Shown here piece after piece: positions 1 through 7,603 of a DNA stretch of 46,547 nt. The position numbers were made by a program, and so were the translations under genes. The notes beneath the pieces were generated by a model. It was given only the letters and a program-made list of their open reading frames with translations. It was not told where the DNA came from and made no database searches. How positions within the stretch are numbered: the stretch's first letter is position 1; each line of letters begins with the position of its first letter. Source of the DNA: Nitrospirota bacterium (GTDB lineage Bacteria > Nitrospirota > Thermodesulfovibrionia > Thermodesulfovibrionales > JdFR-88); contig JAKAMR010000006.1 of assembly GCA_021812785.1 (NCBI GenBank), positions 1 to 46,547 of the forward strand, read 5' to 3'.

Positions 1-303
1 GAGGAAAGTGCCGCGACCATGCGCAAGGCCCAACTCGCCCGGGGAGGCGAAGGGCTGCCCTGGCATCAACGGGCCAGGGACATAGGAATGGTTGCCGGGA
101 ATCTGCTGATAAAAGCTCTTGACCGCAGTGTCAGGATTTATAAAGCCATGCTGGCCCGGGGATATGACGAAGACGCCAAAACACCTCCCTATTATACCGG
201 TCCCGTTCCGGCAAAGGACCTCCTGGCCGGTGTCCTGGCAGGCTTGAGCCTGTTCGCCTTGCTCGTTTGTAACTTTGCGGCTGCCTGGAAAGGCTGGTCA
301 TAA
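1..303 (+). CDS. cbiQ: CbiQ-type ECF transporter T component, C-terminal part
   Basis: The frame is open from the first base, so the gene begins outside the window. What remains is about 100 residues: the end of the cytoplasmic coupling region with an AMLARGY motif (the family's E/K-A-M-x-x-R-G-F/Y coupling signature), then one hydrophobic segment near the C-terminus (LLAGVLAGLSLFALLVCNFAAAW). CbiQ is the membrane T component that links a substrate-binding S component to the CbiO ATPase in cobalt/nickel ECF transporters. The cbiO gene begins 3 bases after its stop, which supports the assignment. Whether the metal is cobalt or nickel cannot be told from this fragment. Confidence 0.85.
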   Translation, partial: EESAATMRKAQLARGGEGLPWHQRARDIGMVAGNLLIKALDRSVRIYKAMLARGYDEDAKTPPYYTGPVPAKDLLAGVLAGLSLFALLVCNFAAAWKGWS

Positions 304-306
304 AAC

Positions 307-1185
307 GTGGATCTGATAGAACTGTCTGACGTAAGTTTTATATATCCGGATGGGACCCAGGCCCTGACCGATATAGATCTCTCCGTCAGGGCTGGTGAAA
401 GGGTGGCCGTGCTCGGGGCCAACGGTGCAGGCAAGTCTACCCTTTTCCAACTGTTTAACGGTCTTTTGCATCCCGAAAGGGGGATCGTGACGGTCAAAGG
501 CCGGGTTGTCGAAAAAGCTTACTTGAAAGAGGTGCGCCGCATGATCGGCATGGTCTTCCAGGACCCGGACGACCAGCTTTTCTCCAGCACGGTACGTCAG
601 GAGATAGCTTATGGTTTACTCAACCTCCGTTTGGCCGGAAATCAACTGGAACAGACCATTAGCGGGGCTTTGCAAGTAGTGGGACTTCCCGGCTATGAAA
701 ACAAAAGCCCTTTCAATCTAAGCGGGGGCGAAAAAAAGCGAGTGGCTCTGGCCAGCGTTTTGGCCATGCGGCCGGAGGTCCTTGTCCTTGACGAGCCGAC
801 TGCCGCCCTCGACCCTCTTGGCGCAGCTAAAATCATAAAATTGCTAAACGGCATCAACCGGGAACTAGGCATCACCCTTGTTTTCGCTACCCATGACGTT
901 GATGTCGTCCCTCTCCTGGCTGGCCGGGTTTACGTGATGGACAAGGGCGAGATTAAGCTTTCCGGTTCCACGGCGGAAGTATTCGCCAGGAAGGACTTGA
1001 TCCGCGCTCATAATTTGAGGTTGCCGCGTGTAACCCATCTGGCTGAATTATTGGAACGCGATGGGCAATGCCGGTTCCCTGCTCTTCCTCTGACCATAGG
1101 CCAGGCCAGAAAAGCTCTCTTGAAGCACATTGTGGAAAAGGAAGCCAACACTCAAATGAATTTCTCCCCGGACGGCAAAGAATGA
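307..1185 (+). CDS. cbiO: Cobalt/nickel ECF transporter ATP-binding protein CbiO
   Basis: ABC ATPase of 292 residues that energises the upstream CbiQ. Visible motifs are Walker A GANGAGKST (about residues 37-45), Q-loop FQDPDDQLF (Q85), signature NLSGGEKKR (about 138-145), Walker B VLVLDEP (about 158-164) and the switch histidine in ATHD (H196). The DPDDQLF sequence after the Q-loop is typical of ECF ATPases. The start is GTG, placed 3 bases after cbiQ and preceded by the purine-rich GGAAAGG. Its stop overlaps the ATG of the following Cys-rich gene (ATGA), so the three are probably co-translated. It is the first of two CbiO proteins in the window. Confidence 0.92.
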   Translation: MDLIELSDVSFIYPDGTQALTDIDLSVRAGERVAVLGANGAGKSTLFQLFNGLLHPERGIVTVKGRVVEKAYLKEVRRMIGMVFQDPDDQLFSSTVRQEIAYGLLNLRLAGNQLEQTISGALQVVGLPGYENKSPFNLSGGEKKRVALASVLAMRPEVLVLDEPTAALDPLGAAKIIKLLNGINRELGITLVFATHDVDVVPLLAGRVYVMDKGEIKLSGSTAEVFARKDLIRAHNLRLPRVTHLAELLERDGQCRFPALPLTIGQARKALLKHIVEKEANTQMNFSPDGKE

Positions 1186-1448
1186 ACTACAGGTATTTCG
1201 TGCATCGGGACTGCAGTTTTTTTCCATGCCATGACCTTGAGGAATGGAGATCGTGCCTTTTTTGCTGGTGCCCGCTTTATCTGCTTGACTGTGGCGGGAA
1301 TTTTACTTTTAAAAACGGCATAAAAGACTGCTCCAACTGCGCTATCCCCCATACCGAAGAAGGGTACGATTACGTTCTTCAGATTATAAACGGCATGAGG
1401 CAGGAAATAATGGAAATTCTCGCCTTGAAAGGAGGTAATACTATTTAA
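1182..1448 (+). CDS. Small cysteine-rich protein (PF04071-like domain)
   Basis: An 88-residue protein beginning at the ATG that overlaps the cbiO stop by 4 bases; a longer frame reaching further upstream would bury it in cbiO. The N-terminal half is packed with metal-ligand-type residues: HRDCSFFPCH, CLFCWCPLY, DCGGNF and CSNC, followed by a helical tail. This matches my memory of the 'cysteine-rich small domain' family, a presumed zinc or other metal-binding module often found beside cobalamin or cobalt genes. No catalytic role is known to me. The position directly behind a cobalt/nickel transporter and directly before a B12 riboswitch suggests a metal-handling function, but that is inference. 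Confidence 0.8.
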   Translation: MNYRYFVHRDCSFFPCHDLEEWRSCLFCWCPLYLLDCGGNFTFKNGIKDCSNCAIPHTEEGYDYVLQIINGMRQEIMEILALKGGNTI

Positions 1449-1479
1449 GAAATTTTAATTGGCAAAAAATCAAACAGAG

Positions 1480-1704
1480 TTGATTAGTGCCTGCTGGGGA
1501 TTTTCCTCAAGCAGGCTCAGATGGATGTATGGAAGGGGGTGAGAATCCCCCGCTGCCCCGCAGCCGTGATGGGAACGAAAGCCCGATAAGCCACTGTCAA
1601 GCGTAAGACCTTGATGGGAAGACGGGTTAGTAGATGGGCATTTGCTGTTTGCCCCTGCCCTTAGCCGGAAGACCTGTCCGTCTGAAAAAATACCTCGCGG
1701 GAGG
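1480..1704 (+). promoter_or_regulatory. Cobalamin riboswitch with Shine-Dalgarno-sequestering hairpin
   Basis: The conserved core is plainly visible: GGGGGTGAGAATCCCCC, GCTGCCCCGCAGC, a GCCACTG segment, GGGAAGACGGG and the B12-box-like AGCCGGAAGACCTG near 1661-1680. The order and spacing match the adenosylcobalamin/cobalamin aptamer class. Just after the aptamer, CCTC (1693-1696) can pair with GAGG (1701-1704), which includes the Shine-Dalgarno of the downstream receptor gene. No terminator with a U-tract lies between aptamer and ATG. This favours translational repression of btuB when B12 is plentiful; the switching mechanism is inferred. Confidence 0.92.
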
Positions 1705-1710
1705 ATCTCA

Positions 1711-3513
1711 ATGAAGACGTTTGTCTGCCTGTTTTGTTTCATTCTTCTTTCTTTGCCAGCTTTTGGTTTAGCACAGGAAACAAGTGCAACTCTGCCGGAC
1801 GTTGTCGTCTCCGCAACAAAAGTCGAGGAACCAGTACAAGATGTCGCTCAGGATGTTACGGTCTTAACGGGGCAGGAAATCAAGAAGCGTGGCTACAGCA
1901 CAATCAAGGATGCAATTGCCAGCGTGATGGGCGTGCAGGTGAATGAATACGGGAATCGAGGCTCCATCGCTACCGTTTCCATAAGGGGATCTTCAGCGGA
2001 ACAGGTCCTGATCCTCATAGATGGCAAAAGGCTGAATCTCCCCTCGACAGGCCAATTTGATCTCAATGACTTGCCTGTCACGCTTGGCGATGTCGAACGT
2101 ATAGAGGTATTAAGAGGGGCGTCTTCTGCGCTTTATGGAGCCGATGCGATGGGGGGAGTAATCAATATAATTACAAAAAACCCGGACAAACCCGTGACAT
2201 CTCTTTCAACCTCTTACGGCAGTTTTGATACACGGCGCTTTAGCGCCACTACCAGTCGTCGCGTAGGTGTTTTCGGCTATGTCCTTTCTGCAGAGAACGA
2301 AATATCAAACGGCTTCAGGACCAATACCGATTATGACCTATGGAACTTGGATGGCAAGGTCACGCTGGAGTTGTCCAATGATGCTGACGTGGTATTTAAT
2401 GCAAACTACGGACACAAAGAAGAAGGTGTGCCCGGTTCAGTGGATATGCCCACGCCCGAGGCAAGGCAGCATGATGAAAATGCGCTGTTTGGCATTGCTT
2501 TGAACATTGAGAAAATGCATCTTAATCTCTATTCCCATGATTCCAGACTTCACTATCTGGACCCGCCATTTGAAGATAGCTATTATCGGACCGGCATTCG
2601 TGGGGCGGACATACAGGACAGCTTCCTTCTTGGCAGTTCGAATCTTATTACCGCCGGGGGAGAAATCGTCTCGGAAAGACTAAACAGCACCGATGTCGGC
2701 ATAAAAAACAGAACAAGGGAAGGTGTCTTTGCACAGGATGAACTGATTTTTACTGAAAACCTGATTGCGACCGCTGGCATCAGGTATGATAATTTTGATT
2801 CAGGTTCGCAGATTACCCCGAGGCTGTCCGCTCTGTACAGGGTCTTTGCTAAAACGACATTTCGGATTTCGGCTGGCACGGGCTACAGAATACCAACCTT
2901 CGAAGATTTGTACTGGCCTAATACGGGCTATGCCGTGGGAAATCCTAATTTAAGACCGGAGAAATCGAAGGAATACGAAATATCCGTTGAACAGATGTTC
3001 GGAAAAAGCCTGACGGCAAAGGCCCTGGCTTTCCATAAAGATGTGGAAGATCTTATCCAGTGGCAGGAGTTCCCCACCGGGATGTGGATGCCGGTGAATA
3101 TAGAGCAGGCCAGAATCAACGGCATAGAATTTGATGCGAACTATGCCTTTAAAAATATTGCCCTATCGTTAAGTTATTACTATCAGGACCTAAAGGATGA
3201 AAACACGGGGCAGAAGATACCATATCTGCCGAGGCACAATGTAAAGGGAAACGTCTCCTATGAAACCAAAACCGGTCTCACTGCCTCACTTGAAGGCAAT
3301 TATGTGAGCAACTATGTGATGCCGGGCAGCCAATCTTGGTGCTATTTTTACCTTAACGGCAAAATAAGTCAGAGGGTGGCCCTTTTTGAAGGCAGGGCAA
3401 ACGGGGAGATTTTCCTGGAAGGTAAAAACATCCTCGACAGGAAATTTGAGGTAGTGCAGGGCTATCCCATGCCGCCCGCCGCGTTATCCGGCGGTGTCAG
3501 GATTGCATTTTGA
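1711..3513 (+). CDS. btuB: TonB-dependent outer-membrane receptor, cobalamin type (BtuB-like)
   Basis: A 600-residue outer-membrane receptor. An N-terminal signal peptide (about 1-21) is followed by a TonB-box-like DVVVSATK (about 30-37). Next is a plug domain with SIRGSSAEQVLILIDGKR and VERIEVLRGASSALYGADAMGGVINI, then a long beta-barrel ending in phenylalanine. The start at 1711 has GGGAGGA 6-12 bases upstream; an ATG in the same frame at 1642 lies inside the riboswitch and is rejected. The cobalamin riboswitch immediately upstream and the BtuFCD genes downstream argue for vitamin B12 or a related corrinoid as substrate. A cobalt or nickel chelate cannot be excluded given the neighbouring metal transporters. 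Confidence 0.9.
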   Translation: MKTFVCLFCFILLSLPAFGLAQETSATLPDVVVSATKVEEPVQDVAQDVTVLTGQEIKKRGYSTIKDAIASVMGVQVNEYGNRGSIATVSIRGSSAEQVLILIDGKRLNLPSTGQFDLNDLPVTLGDVERIEVLRGASSALYGADAMGGVINIITKNPDKPVTSLSTSYGSFDTRRFSATTSRRVGVFGYVLSAENEISNGFRTNTDYDLWNLDGKVTLELSNDADVVFNANYGHKEEGVPGSVDMPTPEARQHDENALFGIALNIEKMHLNLYSHDSRLHYLDPPFEDSYYRTGIRGADIQDSFLLGSSNLITAGGEIVSERLNSTDVGIKNRTREGVFAQDELIFTENLIATAGIRYDNFDSGSQITPRLSALYRVFAKTTFRISAGTGYRIPTFEDLYWPNTGYAVGNPNLRPEKSKEYEISVEQMFGKSLTAKALAFHKDVEDLIQWQEFPTGMWMPVNIEQARINGIEFDANYAFKNIALSLSYYYQDLKDENTGQKIPYLPRHNVKGNVSYETKTGLTASLEGNYVSNYVMPGSQSWCYFYLNGKISQRVALFEGRANGEIFLEGKNILDRKFEVVQGYPMPPAALSGGVRIAF

Positions 3514-4370
3514 TGATGAAACGGTTCTTGTATGCCCTGATATTTTGTATTGCCTTCTACGGAAGAGCTTTTGCCTCACCGCCGGAAAGGATTGTCTCTC
3601 TAGCGCCAAGTGTGACCGAGATGCTCTACGCGCTTGGCCTTGGAAACAGAATCGCGGCCGTAACGAATTTCTGTGACTATCCTCCGGAGGCAAGGCTGAA
3701 ACCCAAAATCGGGGGGATGTTAAACCCGTCACTAGAGGCCATTTTAACCATTAAGCCGGATGTAGCAGTGATGGCCGCTGACGGCAACCCAGCAGAACTT
3801 GAAGGAAGGCTTGAGAAACTGGGGATTAAAGTCATTGTTTTCCGTGCGAAGCGGATAGCCGAATTGCCGCAGGCGATCAGGGAATTGGGTGCGGCCCTTG
3901 ATGTAAGAGAAAAGGCGGATAAAATTGCGCAAAGGATTGAAACGGGCATTCGCAGGATTAAATCAAATGCGGAAAAGTCTTTTCTTTATTCACATGGTGG
4001 AAAGGTAGTTTTCATCATATGGCCCGAGCCATTGATTGTGGCCGGGCCGGGAACTCCTATCAACGATGCCATAAACCTTCTTGGGTGGAAGAATATAGCC
4101 TCAGACGCCAAAACGAGTTATCCCAAATATTCGCTTGAGGACATTATCTTACGCTCTCCAGACGTCATATTAATTGGTACAGGACATGTGAATATGATAG
4201 ATGCCTCGAAGAGGCTTCTTAAAAGATTGTCTATGCTCGATGCTGTAAAAAAAGGAAGAGTTTATTACATGAGCGATGCACTTTACAGGCTGGGGCCAAG
4301 GACGATCAAGGGAATAGAAGAACTGTCAAGCCGCTTGAATGAGGAGCAAAAGGTACAAAAAAGGAATTGA
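3513..4370 (+). CDS. btuF: Periplasmic cobalamin-binding protein BtuF-like
   Basis: About 285 residues with a signal peptide (FLYALIFCIAFYGRAFA, cleavage near residue 21). The two-lobed class III binding-protein pattern follows: RIVSLAPSVTEMLYALGLGNRIAAVTNFCDYP at the N-terminus and a C-terminal lobe with YYMSDALYRLGPR. This family delivers B12 or siderophores from the periplasm to a BtuC/FecC permease. The ATG at 3513 overlaps the last base of the btuB stop; a second in-frame ATG follows at 3516 and either could be used. No lipobox cysteine is seen, so the protein is probably soluble. Operon position supports B12 over iron chelates. Confidence 0.88.
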   Translation: MMKRFLYALIFCIAFYGRAFASPPERIVSLAPSVTEMLYALGLGNRIAAVTNFCDYPPEARLKPKIGGMLNPSLEAILTIKPDVAVMAADGNPAELEGRLEKLGIKVIVFRAKRIAELPQAIRELGAALDVREKADKIAQRIETGIRRIKSNAEKSFLYSHGGKVVFIIWPEPLIVAGPGTPINDAINLLGWKNIASDAKTSYPKYSLEDIILRSPDVILIGTGHVNMIDASKRLLKRLSMLDAVKKGRVYYMSDALYRLGPRTIKGIEELSSRLNEEQKVQKRN

Positions 4371-4371
4371 C

Positions 4372-5340
4372 ATGAACAAAAAAGGAATCGTGGCTCTCGT
4401 CTTTTTATCTATTTTGATATTCACTTTGTCGGTGTTTATAGGACCAAGGTTAATAGTCCCGTTTAAACTGGATGAGACCGCAAAGGAAATTATCATTTCC
4501 ATAAGGTTGCCGAGGATAATCGTTTCAATATTGGTTGGTGCGGCGTTAGGCAGTACGGGCGCGATACTTCAAGGGATTCTTAGAAATCCCCTGGCTGACC
4601 CTTATATTCTGGGCTTATCGAGCGGCGCGGCCCTTACGGCTGCCCTGGGCCTGTTATTTAACAACATGTTTTTAGGCATTTTCACCTTGCCTGCGTTTGC
4701 TTTTTTAGGGGCCATTGCCGCCGGTATAGCGGTTGGTACATTAGGGCAAAAAAAAGGAAATCTCCTGCCGGAGAGGCTACTTCTGGCGGGTGTCGGGCTG
4801 GGTTTTCTGTTTTCAGCCGTTCTCATGCTTGCCATGATCTTATCTACGGACGAAGGACTTCGGAGGGCGACACTCTGGCTGTTTGGAGACTTATCAATGG
4901 CGGACTGGCCGCTAATCCCATACGGACTTGCCTTTATCCTTCTTGGCTTTGGGCTTTCTCTCTGGAGGGCGAAAGGATTGAACGCGCTCATGCTCGGTGA
5001 TGAAGTTGCATACAGTCTTGGCTTTTCACCTTCTAAAGAGAGGTGGATTCTGTTTATCGCATCGGGACTAATGACTGCCGCCTCCGTGTCTCTCGGCGGC
5101 GTAGTGGGCTTTATAGGCCTTTTAATACCTCATATAATCAGGTCTTTTGTCGGCTCTGACAACAGGGTCCTAATACCAATGTCGGCCTTGGCGGGCGGGG
5201 CGCTTCTATGCGCGGCAGATACAATTGGAAGGACGGTGGCTGCTCCAATGGAGCTCCCATCCGGAATCATCACTGCAATTATCGGTGCTCCTTATTTTCT
5301 TTATCTGCTTAAAAAGAAGGACCTTCTGGGAGCTTCTTGA
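4372..5340 (+). CDS. btuC: Cobalamin ABC transporter permease BtuC-like
   Basis: A 322-residue polytopic membrane protein of the FecCD/BtuC family. The hallmark LPRIIVSILVGAALGSTGAILQG..RNPLADPYILG..SGA lies in the first third. A GGVVGFIGLLIPHIIR segment (the conserved G-L-x-x-P-H-x-x-R coupling region) lies near residue 240. I chose the ATG at 4372, one base after the btuF stop and 5 bases after AAGGAAT. An in-frame codon at 4339 would add 11 residues inside btuF and has no ribosome-binding site. It forms the inner-membrane channel with BtuD. Confidence 0.9.
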   Translation: MNKKGIVALVFLSILIFTLSVFIGPRLIVPFKLDETAKEIIISIRLPRIIVSILVGAALGSTGAILQGILRNPLADPYILGLSSGAALTAALGLLFNNMFLGIFTLPAFAFLGAIAAGIAVGTLGQKKGNLLPERLLLAGVGLGFLFSAVLMLAMILSTDEGLRRATLWLFGDLSMADWPLIPYGLAFILLGFGLSLWRAKGLNALMLGDEVAYSLGFSPSKERWILFIASGLMTAASVSLGGVVGFIGLLIPHIIRSFVGSDNRVLIPMSALAGGALLCAADTIGRTVAAPMELPSGIITAIIGAPYFLYLLKKKDLLGAS

Positions 5341-6114
5341 ATGAAAGCGCTCGATTTAAAAAATATCTGTTTTTCATATGGCAAGAGCGACTTTATCCAC
5401 GGCATGACCATGACTGTCAGCGAAGGGGATTTCATTGGTCTTATAGGAGTAAATGGTTCAGGGAAGTCCACTATGCTTAAACTCGCTGCCGGGATGTTCA
5501 AGCCGCATTCGGGTCACATCAACCTCCGGGGACGGCCGATTGGCTGTTATAAAGGGAAAGAAAGAGCAAGACTTATAAGTTATCTGCCTCAGACACTGAG
5601 TTTTAATATTCCTCTCAGGGTAAAGGAATTTATCGCCATGGGGCTTTATCCTCATGACCTTCCGCCACGCCTCTCCTTGAAGGACGCCCTGGAAACAGCA
5701 GGGCTCTACGGCAAAGCGAATTCGTATATGACAGAGCTCAGCGGAGGAGAAAGAAGAAGGGCGTACATTGCAATGACGCTCCTTCAGGGAGCGAGTATCC
5801 TTTTGATGGACGAGCCGCTTGCAAATCTGGATATCAAATATCAGATAGAGTTGATAAAGCTGCTCGGGACTTTGAGAGACGAAAAGGGAATAACTGTTAT
5901 CATGGCATTGCACGACATAAACATGATGTTTCAGTTTGATGTTTTGCATGTGATCAACGGCGGACAACTGGTTGCTTCCGGTGCCCCCAGTGAAATAGTA
6001 ACAGGCGAATTGCTTGAAAAAACCTTTGATATCGATATTAAGACGTTCAGAGAAATGTATTCCTTTGCTCCACTGAATCAGATTGACCGGAGAGGCAAAG
6101 ATTTTTTCCTATGA
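5341..6114 (+). CDS. btuD: Cobalamin ABC transporter ATP-binding protein BtuD-like
   Basis: A 257-residue ABC ATPase that starts immediately after the btuC stop. Walker A is GVNGSGKST (about 36-44), the Q-loop is SYLPQ (Q84), the signature is ELSGGERRR (about 132-140), Walker B is ILLMDEP (about 153-159) and the switch histidine is in ALHD. The YLPQ segment and the order behind a BtuC permease are typical for B12/iron-siderophore importers. Its stop overlaps the tonB start (ATGA), so transport power and TonB energisation are encoded in one transcript. Confidence 0.9.
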   Translation: MKALDLKNICFSYGKSDFIHGMTMTVSEGDFIGLIGVNGSGKSTMLKLAAGMFKPHSGHINLRGRPIGCYKGKERARLISYLPQTLSFNIPLRVKEFIAMGLYPHDLPPRLSLKDALETAGLYGKANSYMTELSGGERRRAYIAMTLLQGASILLMDEPLANLDIKYQIELIKLLGTLRDEKGITVIMALHDINMMFQFDVLHVINGGQLVASGAPSEIVTGELLEKTFDIDIKTFREMYSFAPLNQIDRRGKDFFL

Positions 6115-6911
6115 ATCGTCTTTGTCCTTTCTTAGGCTATAGGGGAATGAGAGCGTCCTTTTCATTTTCTTTATTGTTTCATGTTGCTGTGATAATGGCC
6201 GTGTTCTTCATTCGAGCTGTTTCTTGGCAGAATGAAAACAAACCGATTTTTTTCGTTACCCTGTCCAGGCCGGGTTACCGTATTGGAAAAGCCATGCCTT
6301 CTGCTGAGATAGAAAAAAAAGGCAAATCGGGAACGATAAAACCAGAGTCCATGGTAAAGACTGCACCTCCCGAAGCAAGGCGTGAAAACCAATCGGTTCA
6401 GGAAACCGGGCTGACAGACAGGCCGGTTTTTCCCATTTCACGAAAAAAAGCATTTTTGGACAGTATTCCATCTGGTACCGGAATTCAAAAAAAAGAAGGG
6501 CTTACAGACAGAAATGCCCAAGATCACGCATCTTCGCTGTCGAATAAGAACGCCGCCGGGGCTGCCGATTCCAAAAAGATTAACAGCCAGGGCCGGGCCG
6601 GTTCAGGTGGTTTGCCTACACAAGTCTTGAAAGATGGCTATGTCAATGAACATCTCGATTACATCATGGAGTTGATTGGGAAAAATCTGAAGTACCCGCT
6701 TGCCGCAAGAAAAATGGGCTGGACAGGCAAGGTTGTAATAGCATTTATCATATCTGTGGATGGTCATGTCTGCAATGTGAGAATAATAAAAACTTCGGGA
6801 TATTCTATGCTGGATGACAACGCTGTGAACACCATTAAGAAGATATCGTTATTCCCCAAGCCGCGCGTCAACGTTGAACTGACAATACCAATTACATACA
6901 GACTTGAGTGA
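6111..6911 (+). CDS. tonB: TonB energy-transducing protein
   Basis: A 266-residue protein with one N-terminal membrane segment (about 16-36) and a long low-complexity periplasmic linker rich in Lys, Gly and Ser (about 60-170). A C-terminal TonB domain follows, containing YPLAARKMGWTGKVVIAF and SGYSMLDDNAV, and ends in ITYRLE. The linker is Lys/Ser/Gly-rich and not strongly Pro-rich, unlike E. coli TonB. TonB couples the ExbBD proton motor to outer-membrane receptors; no exbB or exbD is present here. Its location at the end of the btu operon suggests a TonB dedicated to the BtuB-like receptor. Confidence 0.87.
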   Translation: MNRLCPFLGYRGMRASFSFSLLFHVAVIMAVFFIRAVSWQNENKPIFFVTLSRPGYRIGKAMPSAEIEKKGKSGTIKPESMVKTAPPEARRENQSVQETGLTDRPVFPISRKKAFLDSIPSGTGIQKKEGLTDRNAQDHASSLSNKNAAGAADSKKINSQGRAGSGGLPTQVLKDGYVNEHLDYIMELIGKNLKYPLAARKMGWTGKVVIAFIISVDGHVCNVRIIKTSGYSMLDDNAVNTIKKISLFPKPRVNVELTIPITYRLE

Positions 6912-6990
6912 CCTCAGCTTATTCGATCTGATTCTTGGACGATATAGCAAATCGCATACGAATATTTTGCTTAAGCTTGACTTCGTCCTA

Positions 6991-7020
6991 TTGACAATTT
7001 TTTTTAATCTAATTTATGAT
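6991..7020 (+). promoter_or_regulatory. Sigma70-type promoter of nikR
   Basis: TTGACA at 6991-6996 and TATGAT at 7015-7020 are separated by 18 bases, a near-consensus housekeeping promoter. Transcription would begin near 7027, giving a leader of about 20 bases with no clear Shine-Dalgarno before the nikR ATG. The -10 box overlaps the first half of the candidate operator, which suggests simple repression. Confidence 0.7.
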
Positions 7021-7045
7021 AACACGAAATTAAAAAACATAACAC
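7014..7045 (+). promoter_or_regulatory. Candidate operator of nikR: direct repeat ATAACAC, period 20
   Basis: ATAACAC occurs at 7019-7025 and again at 7039-7045, exactly 20 bases apart, covering the end of the -10 box and the start region. The same arrangement, with TAGCAC in place of TAACAC, occurs at the promoter of the downstream porin. TAACAC resembles a half-site of the GTGTTAC/GTAACAC-type NikR boxes I recall from deltaproteobacteria. Here the halves are direct, not inverted, so assignment to NikR is inference. Confidence 0.5.
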
Positions 7046-7046
7046 T

Positions 7047-7463
7047 ATGACAATTACCAGATTTGGAATATCACTAGACAGTGCGTTGCTTGAACGGTTC
7101 GATGCCCGTATAAAGGAAAAAGCTTATGCTAACCGGAGCGAGGCGATAAGAGATCTGATACGAGGCAGCCTTGTGTCGGGTGAATGGGAATCTTCGAAGG
7201 TGGAAACAGTTGGGACCATCACGATTGTATATTCCCATGATACAAGGGAGCTTACGGATACGCTGACGGACCTGCAACACCACTACTATAACTCAATAGT
7301 TTCGAGCATGCATATTCATATTGATGAACATAATTGTCTTGAGGTCATTGTCGTGAGAGGCAAAAGCGGAGAGATAAAGGCAATAGCCGACAAGCTGATA
7401 GGCACAAAAGGCGTAAAGCACGGCAAGCTCTCGCTCACAACAACTGGCAAACATTTACAATAA
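7047..7463 (+). CDS. nikR: Nickel-responsive transcriptional regulator NikR
   Basis: A 138-residue protein of standard NikR length. The N-terminal ribbon-helix-helix DNA-binding domain (TRFGISLDSALLERFD.., then NRSEAIRDLIR) is followed by an ACT-like metal-binding domain. The high-affinity nickel ligands can be read as H78, H89, H91 and C97 (QHHY.., MHIHIDEHNC), matching the His/His/His/Cys set of the family. It lies alone between the btu-tonB operon and the porin/ECF transporter genes, so it probably controls nickel entry. Its own promoter carries a repeat that may be its operator, suggesting autoregulation. Confidence 0.95.
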   Translation: MTITRFGISLDSALLERFDARIKEKAYANRSEAIRDLIRGSLVSGEWESSKVETVGTITIVYSHDTRELTDTLTDLQHHYYNSIVSSMHIHIDEHNCLEVIVVRGKSGEIKAIADKLIGTKGVKHGKLSLTTTGKHLQ

Positions 7464-7507
7464 ATTTTTTTTGGCTTATGGTAGCACGAATATTAAATTT
7501 ATAGCAC
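7454..7507 (+). promoter_or_regulatory. Promoter and candidate operator of the porin gene
   Basis: TTTACA (7454-7459) and TATGGT (7477-7482) with a 17-base spacer form a plausible promoter that overlaps the end of nikR. GTAGCAC (7481-7487) and ATAGCAC (7501-7507) repeat with the same 20-base period and the same offset from the -10 box as at the nikR promoter. Over 32 bases (7014-7045 versus 7476-7507) the two sites agree at 23 positions. The outer GCTTAT (7474-7479) and ATAAGC (7510-7515) also form an inverted repeat. Confidence 0.5.
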
Positions 7508-7603
7508 AAATAAGCAGAGGGGCAAATAGAAAAAATGATCAATCGAAGATTATAAGAACCAGATGCTTGTAAGAGTGTAAATATTTATCGATTAAGGAGG
7601 ATA

